From assembly GCA_963923455.1 (NCBI GenBank), contig CAWULT010000195.1:1-5485 (forward strand): a DNA stretch of 5,485 nt, given 5' to 3'. A model generated the notes under the pieces. The model searched no databases and had not been told where the DNA came from. It saw only the letters and a list, made by a program, of their open reading frames with translations. The position numbers and the translations under genes were made by a program. Below are positions 5,050 through 5,485 of this stretch, piece by piece (within the stretch, counting starts at the first letter, position 1; the number at the start of each line of letters is the position of its first letter). The DNA comes from CAWULT01 sp963923455. GTDB taxonomy: Bacteria; Acidobacteriota; Vicinamibacteria; Vicinamibacterales; UBA2999.

Positions 5050-5485
5050 CTACTTGAGCAGGAGCTGACGCTCGATCGGGAACTCGCCCATCCGCACCCA
5101 GTTCCGCGAGCCGTGCTTGCCGGAGACGATCACCTTGAAGTCGACGAACAGGCGGTTGCGCAGCATCTGCTGCCGCGCCTCCTGACCGGTGTACCCCACC
5201 GGGCCGCGGAGGACGAGATCCTGCCCGGTCGCGCCCGCCGTGAGACCGTCGGAGCCGATGGCCCGGACGAAGTGATCGCCGTAGTTCTTGGTGTCGTCGT
5301 CGACGTGGCGGAACACCGCCAGCAGCTGGACGTTCGAAATCGCCTCGCCGGAGACGTTCTGCAGCTTCAGGGTCACGCTGGGTACCAGCTTGTTGCTGCC
5401 CTCGACGAGGCCGGCGTCGAACCAGCCGGTGCGAACGTCCACGATCTTGAGGTCCTTCTCCACCTCACGGGTGCGCGCGCACCCG
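5050..5485 (-). CDS. Putative small exported or lipoprotein-like protein, partial at 5' end
   Basis: The frame ends with TAG at 5052-5050 and is open to the right edge. From the GTG at 5463 it encodes 137 residues (MEKDLKIVDVRTGWFDAG...). The stretch LVPSVTLKLQNVSGEAIS followed by NVQLLAVFRHVDDDT resembles the beta-sandwich of FxLYD-type and similar extracytoplasmic domains, in which conserved hydrophobics alternate around an N-x-S-G turn. The end, WVRMGEFPIERQLLLK, is strand-like. I do not recognise a named family. The frame upstream of GTG 5463 reads G-C-A-R-T-R-E, with Gly-Cys at 5484-5479, so the gene may be a lipoprotein whose lipobox cysteine falls here and whose signal peptide lies outside the window. 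However, those codons overlap a terminal palindrome and may not be genuine. It is on the same strand as the permease, with 38 nt between its stop and the permease GTG, but a hairpin and a promoter lie between. Confidence 0.6.
   Translation of the reverse strand, partial: GCARTREVEKDLKIVDVRTGWFDAGLVEGSNKLVPSVTLKLQNVSGEAISNVQLLAVFRHVDDDTKNYGDHFVRAIGSDGLTAGATGQDLVLRGPVGYTGQEARQQMLRNRLFVDFKVIVSGKHGSRNWVRMGEFPIERQLLLK
5468..5485. repeat. Perfect 18-bp palindrome ending at the last base
   Basis: CGGGTGCGCGCGCACCCG is its own reverse complement with no spacer, centred between 5476 and 5477, and it ends on the final base of the window. Like the left-edge inverted repeat it may mark an assembly break or a fold-back. 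Its outer half encodes the apparent lipobox of the neighbouring gene. Confidence 0.85.

Noticed and set aside
3524..5068. 514-residue plus-strand open frame rich in His, Asp, Arg and Gln
   Set aside because: Antisense to the permease. The hydrophilic composition is the expected complement of hydrophobic membrane-segment codons.

Overview
The window is very GC-rich and reads as a short stretch of a free-living bacterium. The genes present suggest Acidobacteriota, perhaps class Vicinamibacteria: a DUF6152-like exported protein with the HHSFAAEFD and NPHIW motifs, a Tyr/Gly-rich secreted protein with a C-terminal PEGA-type domain, and a stand-alone hslVU pair whose proteins resemble the Bacillus/Acidobacteria branch (HATTILAV start in HslV). 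This placement is inference from family resemblance, not a search result.

Layout from left to right. Positions 1-132 form a 53-bp perfect inverted repeat around a 26-nt loop. It overlaps the first codons of a secreted-protein gene on the minus strand, which is probably downstream of and co-transcribed with the DUF6152-like gene (165-584, minus). A short spacer (585-676) follows. Then comes the minus-strand operon hslV (2064-2591) - hslU (677-2059), transcribed hslV first, with 4 nt between the genes. A 145-bp divergent spacer separates hslV from the plus-strand PEGA-domain gene (2737-3492). That gene converges on a minus-strand APC-family amino-acid permease (3623-5011), and a 10-bp-stem hairpin lies between them. 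Upstream of the permease, and on the same strand, is a small exported or lipoprotein-like gene (5050 to the right edge) that runs off the window.

The genes do not form one pathway. HslV and HslU make a two-component ATP-dependent protease in the cytoplasm (HslV the peptidase, HslU the AAA+ unfoldase). The other four genes are envelope functions: three exported proteins of unknown role and one inner-membrane transporter. No mobile element, CRISPR array, tRNA or rRNA was seen, and nothing here looks like a new defence or mobile system.

The most unusual structures are at the two edges. The left edge lies inside a long inverted repeat that duplicates a gene start, and the last 18 bases are a perfect palindrome ending exactly at the last base. 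The simplest reading is a whole assembled contig whose ends are fold-back or assembly-break points, so the sequence at both tips should be treated with caution. A second point of interest is a perfect TATAAT box six bases upstream of the permease GTG, which suggests leaderless expression.
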